Positions 21,357-33,930 of a stretch of 42,489 bases of DNA are shown piece by piece. The stretch is from Tubulanus polymorphus (lineage: Eukaryota; Nemertea; Palaeonemertea; Tubulaniformes; Tubulanidae), in NCBI RefSeq assembly GCF_964204645.1, contig NW_027437486.1:1-42489 (forward strand), written 5' to 3'. The position numbers were made by a program, and so were the translations under genes. The notes under the pieces are model-generated. The model was not told where the DNA came from, ran no database searches, and worked only from the letters and a program-made list of their open reading frames with translations. Position 1 is the stretch's first letter, and every line of letters begins with the position of its first letter.

Positions 21357-24300
21357 CGGTCAGCACTTAGTCGTTTTTCGAACAACCACCGCCGGCACAC
21401 TGACGAACGAACGGACGACCGACCTACTGCCGCCCTCCCTCCCTTCCTGACCGGTGCCGGGTCGTAACGCTGTTCATGGCCCGGTCAGCACTTAGTCGTT
21501 TTTCGAACAACAACCGCCGACACACTGACTAACGGGCGGACGACAGTCCTAGTGCCTCCCTCCCTCCTCACTGCGCCGGGTCGTAACGCTGATCATGGAC
21601 CGGTCAGCACTTAGTCGTTTTTCGAACAGCAACCGCCGACACACTGACCAACGGGCGGACGACGGACCTACTGCCTCCCTCCCTCCTCAATGCTCCGGGT
21701 CGTAACGCTGATCAAGGCCCGGTCAGCACTTAGTCGTTTTTCGAACAACCACCGCCGGCACACTGACGACCGGACGGACGACTGACCTACTGCCTCTCTC
21801 CCTCCCTCACTGCACCGGGTCGTAACGCTGATCTAGGCCCGGTCAGCACTTAGTCGTTTTTCGAACAACAACCGCCGGCACACTGACTAACGGGCGGACG
21901 ACGGACCTACTGCCTCCTCCCTCCCTCCCTCACTGCTCCGGGTCGTAACGCTGATCAAGGCCCGGTCAGCACTTAGTCGTTTTTCGAACAACCACCGCCG
22001 GCACACTGACGAACGGATGGACGACCGACCTACTGCCTCCCTCCCTCCCTCCCTCACTGCACCGGGTCGTAACGCTGATCAAGGCCCGGTCAGCACTTAG
22101 TCGTTTTTCGAACTACCACCGCCGGCACACTGACGAACGGATGGACGACCGACCTACTGCCTCCCTCCCTCCCTCCCTGACCAGCGCCGGGATGTAACGC
22201 TGATCAAGGCCCGGTCAGCCCTTAGTCGTTTTTCGAACAACCACCGCCGGCACACTGACGAACGGACGGACGACCGACCTACTGCCTCCCTCCCTCCCTC
22301 ACTGCACCGGGTCGTAACGCTGATCATGGCCCGGTCAGCACTTAGTCTTTTTTCGAACTACCACCGCCGGCACACTGACGAACGGACGGACGACCGACCT
22401 ACTGCCTCCCTCCCTCCCTCCCTGACCGGTGCCGGGTCGTAACGCTGATCAAGGCCCGGTCAGCACTTAGTCGTTTTTCGAACAACCACCGCCGGCACAC
22501 TGACGAACGAACGGACGACCGACCTACTGCCTCCCTCCCTCCCTCAATGCTCCGGGTCGTAACGCTGATCAAGGCCCGGTCAGCACTTAGTCGTTTTTCG
22601 AACAACCACCACCGGCACACTGGCGAACGGACGGACGACCGACCTACTGCCTCCCTCCCTCCCTCACTGCACCGGGTCGTAACGCTGATCAAGGCCCGGT
22701 CAGCACTTAGTCGTTTTTCGAACAACCACCACCGGCACACTGACGAACGGACGGACGACCGACCTACTGCCTCCCTCCCTCCCTCCCTGACCGGTGCCGG
22801 GTCGTAACGCTGATCAAGGCCCGGTCAGCACTTAGTCGTTTTTCGAACAACCACCGCCGGCACACTGACGAACGGATGGACGACCGACCTACTGCCTCCC
22901 TCCCTCCCTCCCTCACTGCACCGGGTCGTAACGCTGATCAAGACCCGGTCAGCACTTAGTCGTTTTTCGAACAACCACCGCCGGCACACTGACGAACGGA
23001 CGGACGACCGACCTACTGCCTCCCTCCATCCCTCACTGCACCGGGTCGTAACGCTGATCAAGGCCCGGTCAGCACTTAGTCGTTTTTCGAACTACCACCG
23101 CCGGCACACTGACGAACGGATGGACGACCGACCTACTGCCTCCCTCCCTCCCTCCCTCACTGCACCGGATCGTAACGCTGATCAAGGCCCGGTCAGCACT
23201 TAGTCGTTTTTCGAACAACCACCGCCGGCACACTGACGAACGGATGGACGACCGACCTACTGTCCCCCTCCCTCCCACACTGCTCCGGGTCGTAACGCTG
23301 ATCAAGGCCCGGTCAGCACTTAGTCTTTTTTCGAACTACCACCGCCGGCACACTGACGAACGGACGGACGACCGACCTACTGCCTTCCTCCCTCCCTCCC
23401 TGACCGGTGCCGGGTCGTAACGCTGATCAAGGCCCGGTCAGCACTTAGTCGTTTTTCGAACAACCACCGCCGGCACACTGACGAACGAACGGACGACCGA
23501 CCTACTGCCACCCTCCCTCCCTTCCTGACCGGTGCCGGGTCGTAACGCTGTTCATGGCCCGGTCAGCACTTAGTCGTTTTTCGAACAACAACCGCCGACA
23601 CACTGACTAACGGGCGGACGACTGTCCTAGTGCCTCCCTCCCTCCCTCACTGCACCGGGTCGTAACGCTGATCAAGGCCCGGTCAGCACTTAGTCGTTTT
23701 TCGAACAACCACCGCCGGCACACTGACGAACGGATGGACGACCGACCTACTGCCTCCCTCCCTCCCTCCCTCCCTCACTGCACCGGGTCGTAACGCTGAT
23801 CAAGGCCCGGTCAGCACTTAGTCGTTTTTCGAACAACCACCGCCGGCACACTGACGAACGGATGGACGACCGACCTACTGCCTTCCTCCCTCCCTCACTG
23901 CTCCGGGTCGTAACGCTGATCAAGGCCCGGTCAGCACTTAGTCGTTTTTCGAACAACCACCGCCGGCACACTGACGAACGGACGGACGACCGACCTACTG
24001 CCTCCCACCCTCCCTCACTGCACCGGGTCGTAACGCTGATCAAGGCCCGGTCAGCACTTAGTCGTTTTTCGAACTACCACCGCCGGCACACTGACGAACG
24101 CATGGACGACCGACCTACTGCCTCCCTTCCTCCCTCCCTGACCAGCGCCGGGTCGTAACGCTGATCAAGGCCCGGTCAGTCCTTAGTCGTTTTTCGAACA
24201 ACCATCACTGCCGGCACACTGACAAACGGACGGACGACCGACCAACTGCCTCCCTCCCTCCCTCACTGCTCCGGGTCGTAACGCTGATCAAGGCCCGGTC

Positions 24301-24540
24301 AGCACTTAGTCGTTTTTCGAACTACCGCCGCCGGCACACTGACGAACGAACGGACGACCGACCTACTGCCACCCTCCCTCCCTTCCTGACCGGTGCCGGG
24401 TCGTAACGCTGTTCATGGCCCGGTCAGCACTTAGTCGTTTTTCAAACAACAACCGCCGACACACTGACTAATGGGCGGACGACTGTCCTAGTGCCTCCCT
24501 CCCTCCCTCACTGCGCCGGGTCGTAACGCTGATCATAGCT
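21357..24540. repeat. Higher-order repeat, copy 4 (tandem to copy 3, shortened)
   Basis: It directly follows copy 3, so the tandem pair of 838-7825 is seen again. It keeps the monomer lost by copy 2. It lacks about 372 bp (three monomers) near its 3' end: after the GTTCATGG unit at about 24410 it goes straight to the ACTAATGGGCGG unit. Several CCCT tracts at 21.5-21.9 kb are one base short. Confidence 0.86.
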
Positions 24541-24598
24541 CGGTCAGCACTTAGTCGTTTTTCGAACAACCACCGCCGGCACACTGACGAACGGATGG

Positions 24599-27500
24599 CT
24601 GACCTACTGCCTCTCTCCCTCCCTCACTGCACCGGGTCGTAACGCTGATCTAGGCCCGGTCAGCACTTAGTCGTTTTTCGAACAACAACCGCCGGCACAC
24701 TGACTAACGGGCGGACGACGGACCTACTGCCTCCCTCCCTCCCTCCCTGACCGGTGCCGGGTCGTAACGCTGATCAAGGCCCGGTCAGCACTTAGTCGTT
24801 TTTCGAACCAACACTGACGGCAGACTAACTAACGGGCGGACGATTGTCCGACTGCCTCCCTCTCTCCCTCCCTCACTGCGCCGGGTCGTAATGCTGATCA
24901 AGGCCAGGTCAGCACTTAGTCGTTTTTCGAACAACCACCGCCGGCACACTGACGAACGGATGGACGACCGACCTACTGCCTCCCTCCCTCCCTCCCTCAC
25001 TGCACCGGGTCGTAACGCTGATCAAGGCCCGGTCAGCACTTAGTCGTTTTTCGAACCAGCACTGACGGCAGACTAACTAACGGGCGGACGATTGTCCAAC
25101 TGCCTCCCTGTCTCCCTCCCTCACTGCGCCGGGTCGTAATGCTGATCAAGGCCCGGTCAGCACTTAGTCGTTTTTCGAACAACCAGCACTGCCGGCACAC
25201 TGACTAACGGGCGGACGACCGACCTACTGCCTCCCTCCCTCCCTCACTGCACCGGGTCGTAACGCTGATCAAGGCCCGGTCAGCACTTAGTCGTTTTTCG
25301 AACAACGATCACTGCCGGCACACTGACAAACGGACGGACAACCGACGTACTGCCTCCCTCCCTCCCTCAATGCTCTGGGTCGTAACGCTGATCAAGGCCC
25401 GGTCAGCACTTTGTCGTTTTTCGAACTACCACCGCCGGCACACTGACGAACGGACGGACGACCGACCTACTGCCTCCCTCCCTCCCTCCCTGACCGGTGC
25501 CGGGTCGTAACGCTGATCAAGGCCCGGTCAGCACTTAGTCGTTTTTCGAACAACCACCGCCGGCACACTGACGTACGAACGGACGACCGACCTACTGCCA
25601 CCCTCCCTCCCTTCCTGACCGGTGCCGGGTCGTAACGCTGTTCATGGCCCGGTCAGCACTTAGTCGTTTTTCGAACAACAACCGCCGACACACTGACTAA
25701 CGGGCGGACGACAGTCCTAGTGCCTCCCTCCCTCCCTCACTGCGCCGGGTCGTAACGCTGATCATGGACCGGTCAGCACTTAGTTGTTTTTCGAACAACC
25801 ACCGCCGGCACACTGACGAACGGATGGACGACTGACCTACTGCCTCCCTCCTTCCCTCCCTCACTGCACCGGGTCGTAACGCTGATCAAGACCCGGTCAG
25901 CACTTAGTCGTTTTTCGAACAACCACCGCCGGCACACTGACGAACGGACGGACGACCGACCTACTGCCTCCCTCCCTCCCTCCCTCACTGCTCCGGGTCG
26001 TAACGCTGATCAAGGCCCGGTCAGCACTTAGTCGTTTTTCGAACAACCACCGCCGGCACACTGACGAACGAACGGACGACCGACCTACTGCCACCCTCCC
26101 TCCCTTCCTGACCGGTGCCGGGTCGTAACGCTGTTCATGGCCCGGTCAGCACTTAGTCGTTTTTCGAACAACAACCGCCGACACACTGACTAACGGGCGG
26201 ACGACAGTCCTAGTGCCTCCCTCCCTCCCTCACTGCACCGGGTCGTAACGCTGATCATGGCCCGGTCAGCACTTAGTCGTTTTTCGAACTACCACCGCCG
26301 GCACACTGACGAACGGATGGACGACCGACCTACTGCCTCCCTCCCTCCCTCCCTGACCAGCGCCGGGTGGTAACGCTGATCAAGGCCCGGTCAGCACTTA
26401 GTCGTTTTTCGAACAACCACCGCCGGCACTCTGACGAACGAACGGACGACCGACCTACTGCCACCCTCCCTCCCTTCCTGACCGGTGCCGGGTCGTAACG
26501 CTGTTCATGGCCCGGTCAGCACTTAGTCGTTTTTCGAACAACCACCGCCGGCACACTGACGAACGGATGGACGACCGACCTACTGCCTCCCTCCCTCCCT
26601 CCCTCACTGCACCGGGTCGTAACGCTGATCAAGGCCCGGTCAGCACTTAGTCGTTTTTCGAACAACCACCGCCGGCACACTGACGAACGGATGGACGACC
26701 GACCTACTGCCTCCCTCCCTCCCTCCCTCACTGCACCGGGTCGTAACGCTGATCAAGGCCCGGTCAGCACTTAGTCGTTTTTCGAACTACCACCGCCGGC
26801 ACACTGACGAACGGATGGACGACCGACCTACTGCCTCCCTCCCTCCCTCCCTGACCAGCGCCGGGATGTAACGCTGATCAAGGCCCGGTCAGCCCTTAGT
26901 CGTTTTTCGAACAACCACCGCCGGCACACTGACGAACGGACGGACGACCGACCTACTGCCTCCCTCCCTCCCTCACTGCACCGGGTCGTAACGCTGATCA
27001 TGGCCCGGTCAGCACTTAGTCTTTTTTCGAACTACCACCGCCGGCACACTGACGAACGGACGGACGACCGACCTACTGCCTCCCTCCCTCCCTCCCTGAC
27101 CGGTGCCGGGTCGTAACGCTGATCAAGGCCCGGTCAGCACTTAGTCGTTTTTCGAACAACCACCGCCGGCACACTGACGAACGAACGGACGACCGACCTA
27201 CTGCCTCCCTCCCTCCCTCAATGCTCCGGGTCGTAACGCTGATCAAGGCCCGGTCAGCACTTAGTCGTTTTTCGAACAACCACCACCGGCACACTGGCGA
27301 ACGGACGGACGACCGACCTACTGCCTCCCTCCCTCCCTCACTGCACCGGGTCGTAACGCTGATCAAGGCCCGGTCAGCACTTAGTCGTTTTTCGAACAAC
27401 CACCACCGGCACACTGACGAACGGACGGACGACCGACCTACTGCCTCCCTCCCTCCCTCCCTGACCGGTGCCGGGTCGTAACGCTGATCAAGGCCCGGTC

Positions 27501-28380
27501 AGCACTTAGTCGTTTTTCGAACAACCACCGCCGGCACACTGACGAACGGATGGACGACCGACCTACTGCCTCCCTCCCTCCCTCCCTCACTGCACCGGGT
27601 CGTAACGCTGATCAAGACCCGGTCAGCACTTAGTCGTTTTTCGAACAACCACCGCCGGCACACTGACGAACGGACGGACGACCGACCTACTGCCTCCCTC
27701 CATCCCTCACTGCACCGGGTCGTAACGCTGATCAAGGCCCGGTCAGCACTTAGTCGTTTTTCGAACTACCACCGCCGGCACACTGACGAACGGATGGACG
27801 ACCGACCTACTGCCTCCCTCCCTCCCTCCCTCACTGCACCGGATCGTAACGCTGATCAAGGCCCGGTCAGCACTTAGTCGTTTTTCGAACAACCACCGCC
27901 GGCACACTGACGAACGGATGGACGACCGACCTACTGTCCCCCTCCCTCCCACACTGCTCCGGGTCGTAACGCTGATCAAGGCCCGGTCAGCACTTAGTCT
28001 TTTTTCGAACTACCACCGCCGGCACACTGACGAACGGACGGACGACCGACCTACTGCCTTCCTCCCTCCCTACCTAACCGGTGCCGGGTCGTAACGCTGA
28101 TCAAGGCCCGGTCAGCACTTAGTCGTTTTTCGAACAACCACCGCCGGCACACTGACGAACGAACGGACGACCGACCTACTGCCTCCCTCCCTCCCTCACT
28201 GCGCCGGGTCGTAACGCTGATCATGGCCCGGTCAGCACTTAATCGTTTTTCGAACAACCACCGCCGGCACACTGACGAACGGATGGACGACCGACCTACT
28301 GCCTCCCTCCCTCCCTCCCTCACTGCACCGGGTCGTAACGCTGATCAAGGCCCGGTCAGCACTTAGTCGTTTTTCGAACC
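24599..28380. repeat. 3.78-kb block, partner of 10848-15000
   Basis: This is the cleaner copy of the pair. It begins at a hybrid monomer: GACGAACGGATGG of a HOR-type unit joined at 24598/24599 to CTGACCTACTGCC of a different unit, with the usual ACGA lost. It has two E-type units near 24808 and 25066 and then the HOR core segment at about 26740-28070. It ends where the next unit reads TTCGAACCATCACTGCC instead of TTCGAACCAACACTGACGG. Confidence 0.85.
26740..28070. repeat. HOR core segment, clean copy outside a full repeat
   Basis: Eleven monomers in the order of about 1550-2880, at an offset of 25190 bp from copy 1. It lies in a different neighbourhood from the full HOR copies, so the segment has moved or been converted as a block. 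It ends with CCCTACCTAACCGG at about 28070, a variant shared with 14690 and with no other copy. Confidence 0.85.
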
Positions 28381-31360
28381 ATCACTGCCGGCACACTGAC
28401 AAACGGACGGACGACCGACCTACTGCCTCCCTCCCTCCCTCACTGCACCGGGTCGTAACGCTGATCATGGCCCGGTCAGCACTTAGTCGTTTTTCGAACT
28501 ACCACCGCCGGCACACTGACGAACGGATGGACGACCGACCTACTGCCTCCCTCCCTCCCTCCCTCACTGCACCGGGTCGTAACGCTGATCAAGGCCCGGT
28601 CAGCACTTAGTCTTTTTTCGAACTACCACCGCCGGCACACTGACGAACGGACGGACGACCGACCTACTGCCTCCCTCCCTCCCTCCCTGACCGGTGCCGG
28701 GTCGTAACGCTGATCAAGGCCCGGTCAGCACTTAGTCGTTTTTCGAACAACCACCGCCGGCACACTGACGAACGAACGGACGACCGACCTACTGCCTCCC
28801 TCCCTCCCTCAATGCTCCGGGTCGTAACGCTGATCAAGGCCCGGTCAGCACTTAGTCGTTTTTCGAACAACAACCGCCGACACACTGACTAACGGGCGGA
28901 CGACCGACCTACTGCCTCCCTCCCTCCCTCACTGCACCGGGTCGTAACGCTGATCAAGGCCCGGTCAGCACTTAGTCGTTTTTCGAACTACCACCGCCGG
29001 CACACTGACGAACGGATGGACGACCGACCTACTGCCTCCCTCCCTCCCTCCCTGACCTGCGCCGGGTCGTAACGCTGATCAAGGCCCGGTCAGCCCTTTG
29101 TCGTTTTTCGAACAACCATCACTGCCGGCACACTGACAAACGGACGGACGACCGACCTACTGCCTCCCTCCCTCCCTCACTGCTCCGAGTCGTAACGCTG
29201 ATCAAGGCCCGGTCAGCACTTAGTCGTTTTTCGAACAACCACCGCCGGCACACTGACGAATGGACGGACGACCGACCTACTACCTCCCTCCCCCCCGGAC
29301 CGGTGCCGGATCGTCACGCTGATCATGGCCCGGTCAGCACTTAGTCGTTTTTCGAACAACAACCGCTGACACACTAACTAACGGGCGGACGACCGACCTA
29401 CTGCCTCCCTCCCTCCCTCCCTCACTGCACCGGGTCGTAACGCTGATCAAGGCCCGGTCAGCACTTAGTCGTTTTTCGAACTACCACCGCCGGCACACTG
29501 ACGAACGGACGGACGACCGACCTACTGCCTCCCTCCCTCCCTCCCTGACCGGTGCCGGGTCGTAACGCTGATCAAGGCCCGGTCAGCACTTAGTCGTTTT
29601 TCGAACTACCATCACAGCCGGCACACTGACAAACGGACGGACGACCGACCTACTGCCTCCCTCCCTCCCTCCCTCACTGCACCGGGTCGTAACGCTGATC
29701 AAGGCCCGGTCAGCACTTAGTCGTTTTTCGAATAACCAACTCTGCCGGCACATTGACGAACGGACGGACGACCGACCTACTGTCCCCCTCCCTCCCTCAC
29801 TGCGCCGGGTCGTAACGCTGATCATAGCCCGGTCAGCACTTAGTCGTTTTTCGAACAACCACCGCCGGCACACTGACGAACGGATGGACGACCGACCTAC
29901 TGCCTCCCTCCCTCCCTCCCTCCCTCCCTCCCTCCCTCCCTCCCTCCCTCACTGCACCGGGTCGTAACGCTGATCAAGGCCCGGTCAGCACTTAGTCGTT
30001 TTTCGAACTACCACCGCCGGCACACTGACGAACGAACGGACGACCGACCTACTGCCACCCTCCCTCCCTTCCTGACCGGTGCCGGGTCGTAACGCTGTTC
30101 ATGGCCCGGTCAGCACTTAGTCGTTTTTCGAACAACAACCGCCGACACACTGACTAACGGGCGGACGACTGTCCTAGTGCCTCCCTCCCTCCCTCACTGC
30201 ACCGGGTCGTAACGCTGATCAAGGCCCGGTCAGCACTTAGTCGTTTTTCGAACAACCACCGCCGGCACACTGACGAACGGACGGACGACCGACCTACTGC
30301 CTCCCTCCCTCCCTCCCTGACCTGCGCCGGGTCGTAACGCTGATCAAGGCCCGGTCAGCCCTTTGTCGTTTTTCGAACAACCATCACTGCCGGCACACTG
30401 ACAAACGGACGGACGACCGACCTACTGCCTCCCTCCCTCCCTCACTGCTCCGGGTCGTAACGCTGATCAAGGCCCGGTCAGCACTTAGTCGTTTTTCGAA
30501 CAACCACCGCCGGCACACTGACGAATGGACGGACGACCGACCTACTACCTCCATCCCCCCCCGGACCGGTGCCGGATCGTCACGCTGATCATGGCCCGGT
30601 CAGCACTTAGTCGTTTTTCGAACAACAACCGCCGACACACTAACTAACGGGCGGACGACCGACCTACTGCCTCCCTCCCTCCCTCCCTCACTGCACCGGG
30701 TCGTAACGCTGATCAAGGCCCGGTCAGCACTTAGTCGTTTTTCGAACTACCACCGCCGGCACACTGACGAACGGACGGACGACCGACCTACTGCCTCCCT
30801 CCCTCCCTCCCTGACCGGTGCCGGGTCGTAACGCTGATCAAGGCCCGGTCAGCACTTAGTCGTTTTTCGAACAACCATCGCCGGCACACTGACGAACGAA
30901 CGGACGACCGACCTACTGCCACCCTCCCTCCCTTCCTGACCGGTGCCGGGTCGTAACGCTGTTCATGGCCCGGTCAGCACTTAGTCGTTTTTCGAACAAC
31001 AACCGCCGACACACTGACTAACGGGCGGACGTCTGTCCTAGTGCCTCCCTCCCTCCCTCACTGCACCGGGTCGTAACGCTGATCAAGGCCCGGTCAGCAC
31101 TTAGTCGTTTTTCGAACAACCACCGCCGGCACACTGACGAACGGATGGACGACCGACCTACTGCCTCCCTCCCTCCCTCCCTCTCTCACTGCACCGGGTC
31201 GTAACGCTGATCAAGGCCCGGTCAGCACTTAGTCATCTTTCGAACGACTACCACCGGCACACTGACGAACGGACTGACGACCGACCTACTGCCTCCCTCC
31301 CTCCCCCCTCACTGCACCGGGTCGTAACGCTGATCAAGGCCCGGTCAGCACTTAGTCGTT
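28380..31360. repeat. Irregular satellite interval with a local 1.27-kb-offset duplication
   Basis: This interval does not follow a long block seen elsewhere. 28380-28600 resembles 15.24-15.45 kb, and 28611-28850 resembles part of the HOR core. Then 29040-29580 and about 30305-30845 match each other at an offset of 1266 bp, sharing the CTGACCTGCGCCGGG junction, CAGCCCTTTGTCG, CTGACGAATGGACGG, ACTACCTCC and CCGGATCGTCACGC. The (CCCT)11 tract lies between the two copies. The most diverged monomer in the window is near 31230-31310. Confidence 0.75.
29903..29949. repeat. (CCCT)11 expansion
   Basis: CCT followed by eleven CCCT units, against the usual three to five. On the minus strand this is eleven consecutive AGGG units, enough for two G-quadruplexes. 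The flanks on both sides are ordinary monomer sequence, so the change is limited to the tetranucleotide tract and fits replication slippage. Confidence 0.92.
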
Positions 31361-33930
31361 TTTCGAACCAGCACTGACGGCAGACTAACTAACGGGCGGA
31401 CGATTGTCCGACTGCCTCCCTCTCTCCCTCCCTCACTGCGCCGGGTCGTAATGCTGATCAAGACCCGGTCAGCACTTAGTCGTTTTTCGAACAACCAGCA
31501 CTGCCGGCACACTGACTAACGGGCGGACGACCGACCTACTGCCTCCCTCCCTCCCTCACTGCACCGGGTCGTAACGCTGATCAAGGCCCGGTCAGCACAT
31601 AGTCGTTTTTCGAACCATCACTGCCGGCACACTGACAAACGGACGGACGACCGACCTACTGCCTCCCTCCCTCCCTCACTGCACCGGGTCGTAACGCTGA
31701 TCATGGCCCGGTCAGCACTTAATCGTTTTTCGAACAACCACCGCCGGCACACTGACGAACGGATGGACGACCGACCTACTGCCTCCCTCCCTCCCTCCCT
31801 CACTGCACCGGGTCGTAACGCTGATCAAGGCCCGGTCAGCACTTAGTCGTTTTTCGAACAACCACCGCCGGCACACTGACGAACGAACGGACGACCGACC
31901 TTGCCACCCTCCCTCCCTTCCTGACCGGTGCCGGGTCGTAACGCTGTTCATGGCCTGGCCAGCACTTAGTCGTTTTTCGAACAACAACTGCCGACACACT
32001 GACTAACGGGCGGACGACTGTCCTAGTGCCTCCCTCCCTCCCTCACTGCACCGGGTCGTAACGCTGATCAAGGCCCGGTCAGCACTTAGTCGTTTTTCGA
32101 ACAACCACCGCCGGCACACTGACGAAAGGATGGACGCCCGACCTACTGCCTCCCTCCCTCCCTCACTGCTCCGGGTCGTAACGCTGATCAAGGCCCGGTC
32201 AGCACTTAGTCGTTTTTCGAACAACCACCGCCGGTACACTGACGAACGGATAGACGACCGACCTACTGCCTCCCTCCCTCCCTCACTGCACCGGGTCGTA
32301 ACGCTGATCAAGACCTCGTCAGCACTTAGTCGTTTTTCGAACAACCACCGCCGGCACACTGACGAACGGACGGACGACCGACCTACTGCCTCCCTCCCTC
32401 CCTCACTGCACCGGGTCGTAACGCTGTTCATGGCCCGGTCAGCACTTAGTCGTTTTTCAAACAACAACCGCCGACACACTGACTAACGGGCGGACGACTG
32501 TCCTAGTGCCTCCCTCCCTCCCTCACTGCGCCGGGTCGTAACGCTGATCATAGCCCGGTCAGCACTTAGTCGTTTTTCGAACAACCACCGCCGGCACACT
32601 GACGAACGGATGGACGACCGACCTACTGCCTCCCTCCCTCCCTCCCTCACTGCACCGGGTCGTAACGCTGATCAAGGCCCGGTCAGCACTTAGTCGTTTT
32701 TCGAACTACCACCGCCGGCACACTGACGAACGAACGGACGACCGACCTACTGCCACCCTCCCTCCCTTCCTGACCGGTGCCGGGTCGTAACGCTGTTCAT
32801 GGCCCGGTCAGCACTTAGTCGTTTTTCGAACAACAACCGCCGACACACTGACAAACGGACGGACAACCGACGTACTGCCTCCCTCCCTCCCTCAATGCTC
32901 TGGGTCGTAACGCTGATCAAGGCCCGGTCAGCACTTAGTCGTTTTTCGAACCATCACTGCCGGCACACTGACAAACGGACGGACGACCGACCTACTGCCT
33001 CCCTCCCTCCCTCACTGCACCGGGTCGTAACGCTGATCATGGCCCGGTCAGCACTTAGTCGTTTTTCGAACAACCACCGCCGGCACACTGACGAACGGAT
33101 GGACGACCGACCTACTGCCTCCCTCCCTCCCTCCCTCACTGCACCGGGTCGTAACGCTGATCAAGGCCCGGTCAGCACTTAGTCGTTTTTCGAACTACCA
33201 CCGCCGGCACACTGACGAACGAACGGACGACCGACCTACTGCCACCCTCCCTCCCTTCCTGACCGGTGCCGGGTCGTAACGCTGTTCATGGCCCGGTCAG
33301 CACTTAGTCGTTTTTCGAACAACCACAGCCGGCACACTGACGAACGAACGGACGACCGACCTACTGCCACCCTCCCTCCCTTCCTGACCGGTGCCGGGTC
33401 GTAACGCTGTTCATGGCCCGGTCAGCACTTAGTCGTTTTTCGAACAACAACCGCCGACACACTGACTAACGGGCGGACGACTGTCCTAGTGCCTCCCTCC
33501 CTCCCTCACTGCACCGGGGACGTAACGCTGATCAAGGCCCGGTCAGCACTTAGTCGTTTTTCGAACAACCACCGCCGGCACACTGACGAACGGATGGACG
33601 ACCGACCTACTGCCTCCCTCCCTCCCTCCCTCCCTCACTGCACCGGGTCGTAACGCTGATCAAGGCCCGGTCAGCACTTAGTCGTTTTTCGAACAACCAC
33701 CGCCGGCACACTGACGAACGGATGGTCGACCGACCTACTGCCTCCCTCCCTCCCTCCCTCACTGCACCGGGTCGTAACGCTGATCAAGGCCCGGTCAGCA
33801 CTTAGTCGTTTTTCGAACTACCACCGCCGGCACACTGACGAACGGACGGACGACCGACCTACTGCCTCCCTCCCTCCCTCCCTGACCGGTGCCGGGTCGT
33901 AACGCTGATCAAGGCCCGGTCAGCACTTAG
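31360..33930. repeat. Mosaic satellite interval
   Basis: Short stretches from several other parts are placed end to end. There is an E-type unit near 31370, a stretch like 15.1-15.3 kb, a shortened GACCTTGCCACCC unit at about 31898, units with GACGAAAGGATGGACGCC at about 32120 and CCGGTACACTG at about 32233, and a piece at about 32420-32820 matching the 3' end of the HOR (3890-4290, including the TTTTTCAAACAAC unit). Two GTTCATGG units lie only one monomer apart near 33284 and 33408. Nothing other than satellite is present. Confidence 0.75.
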
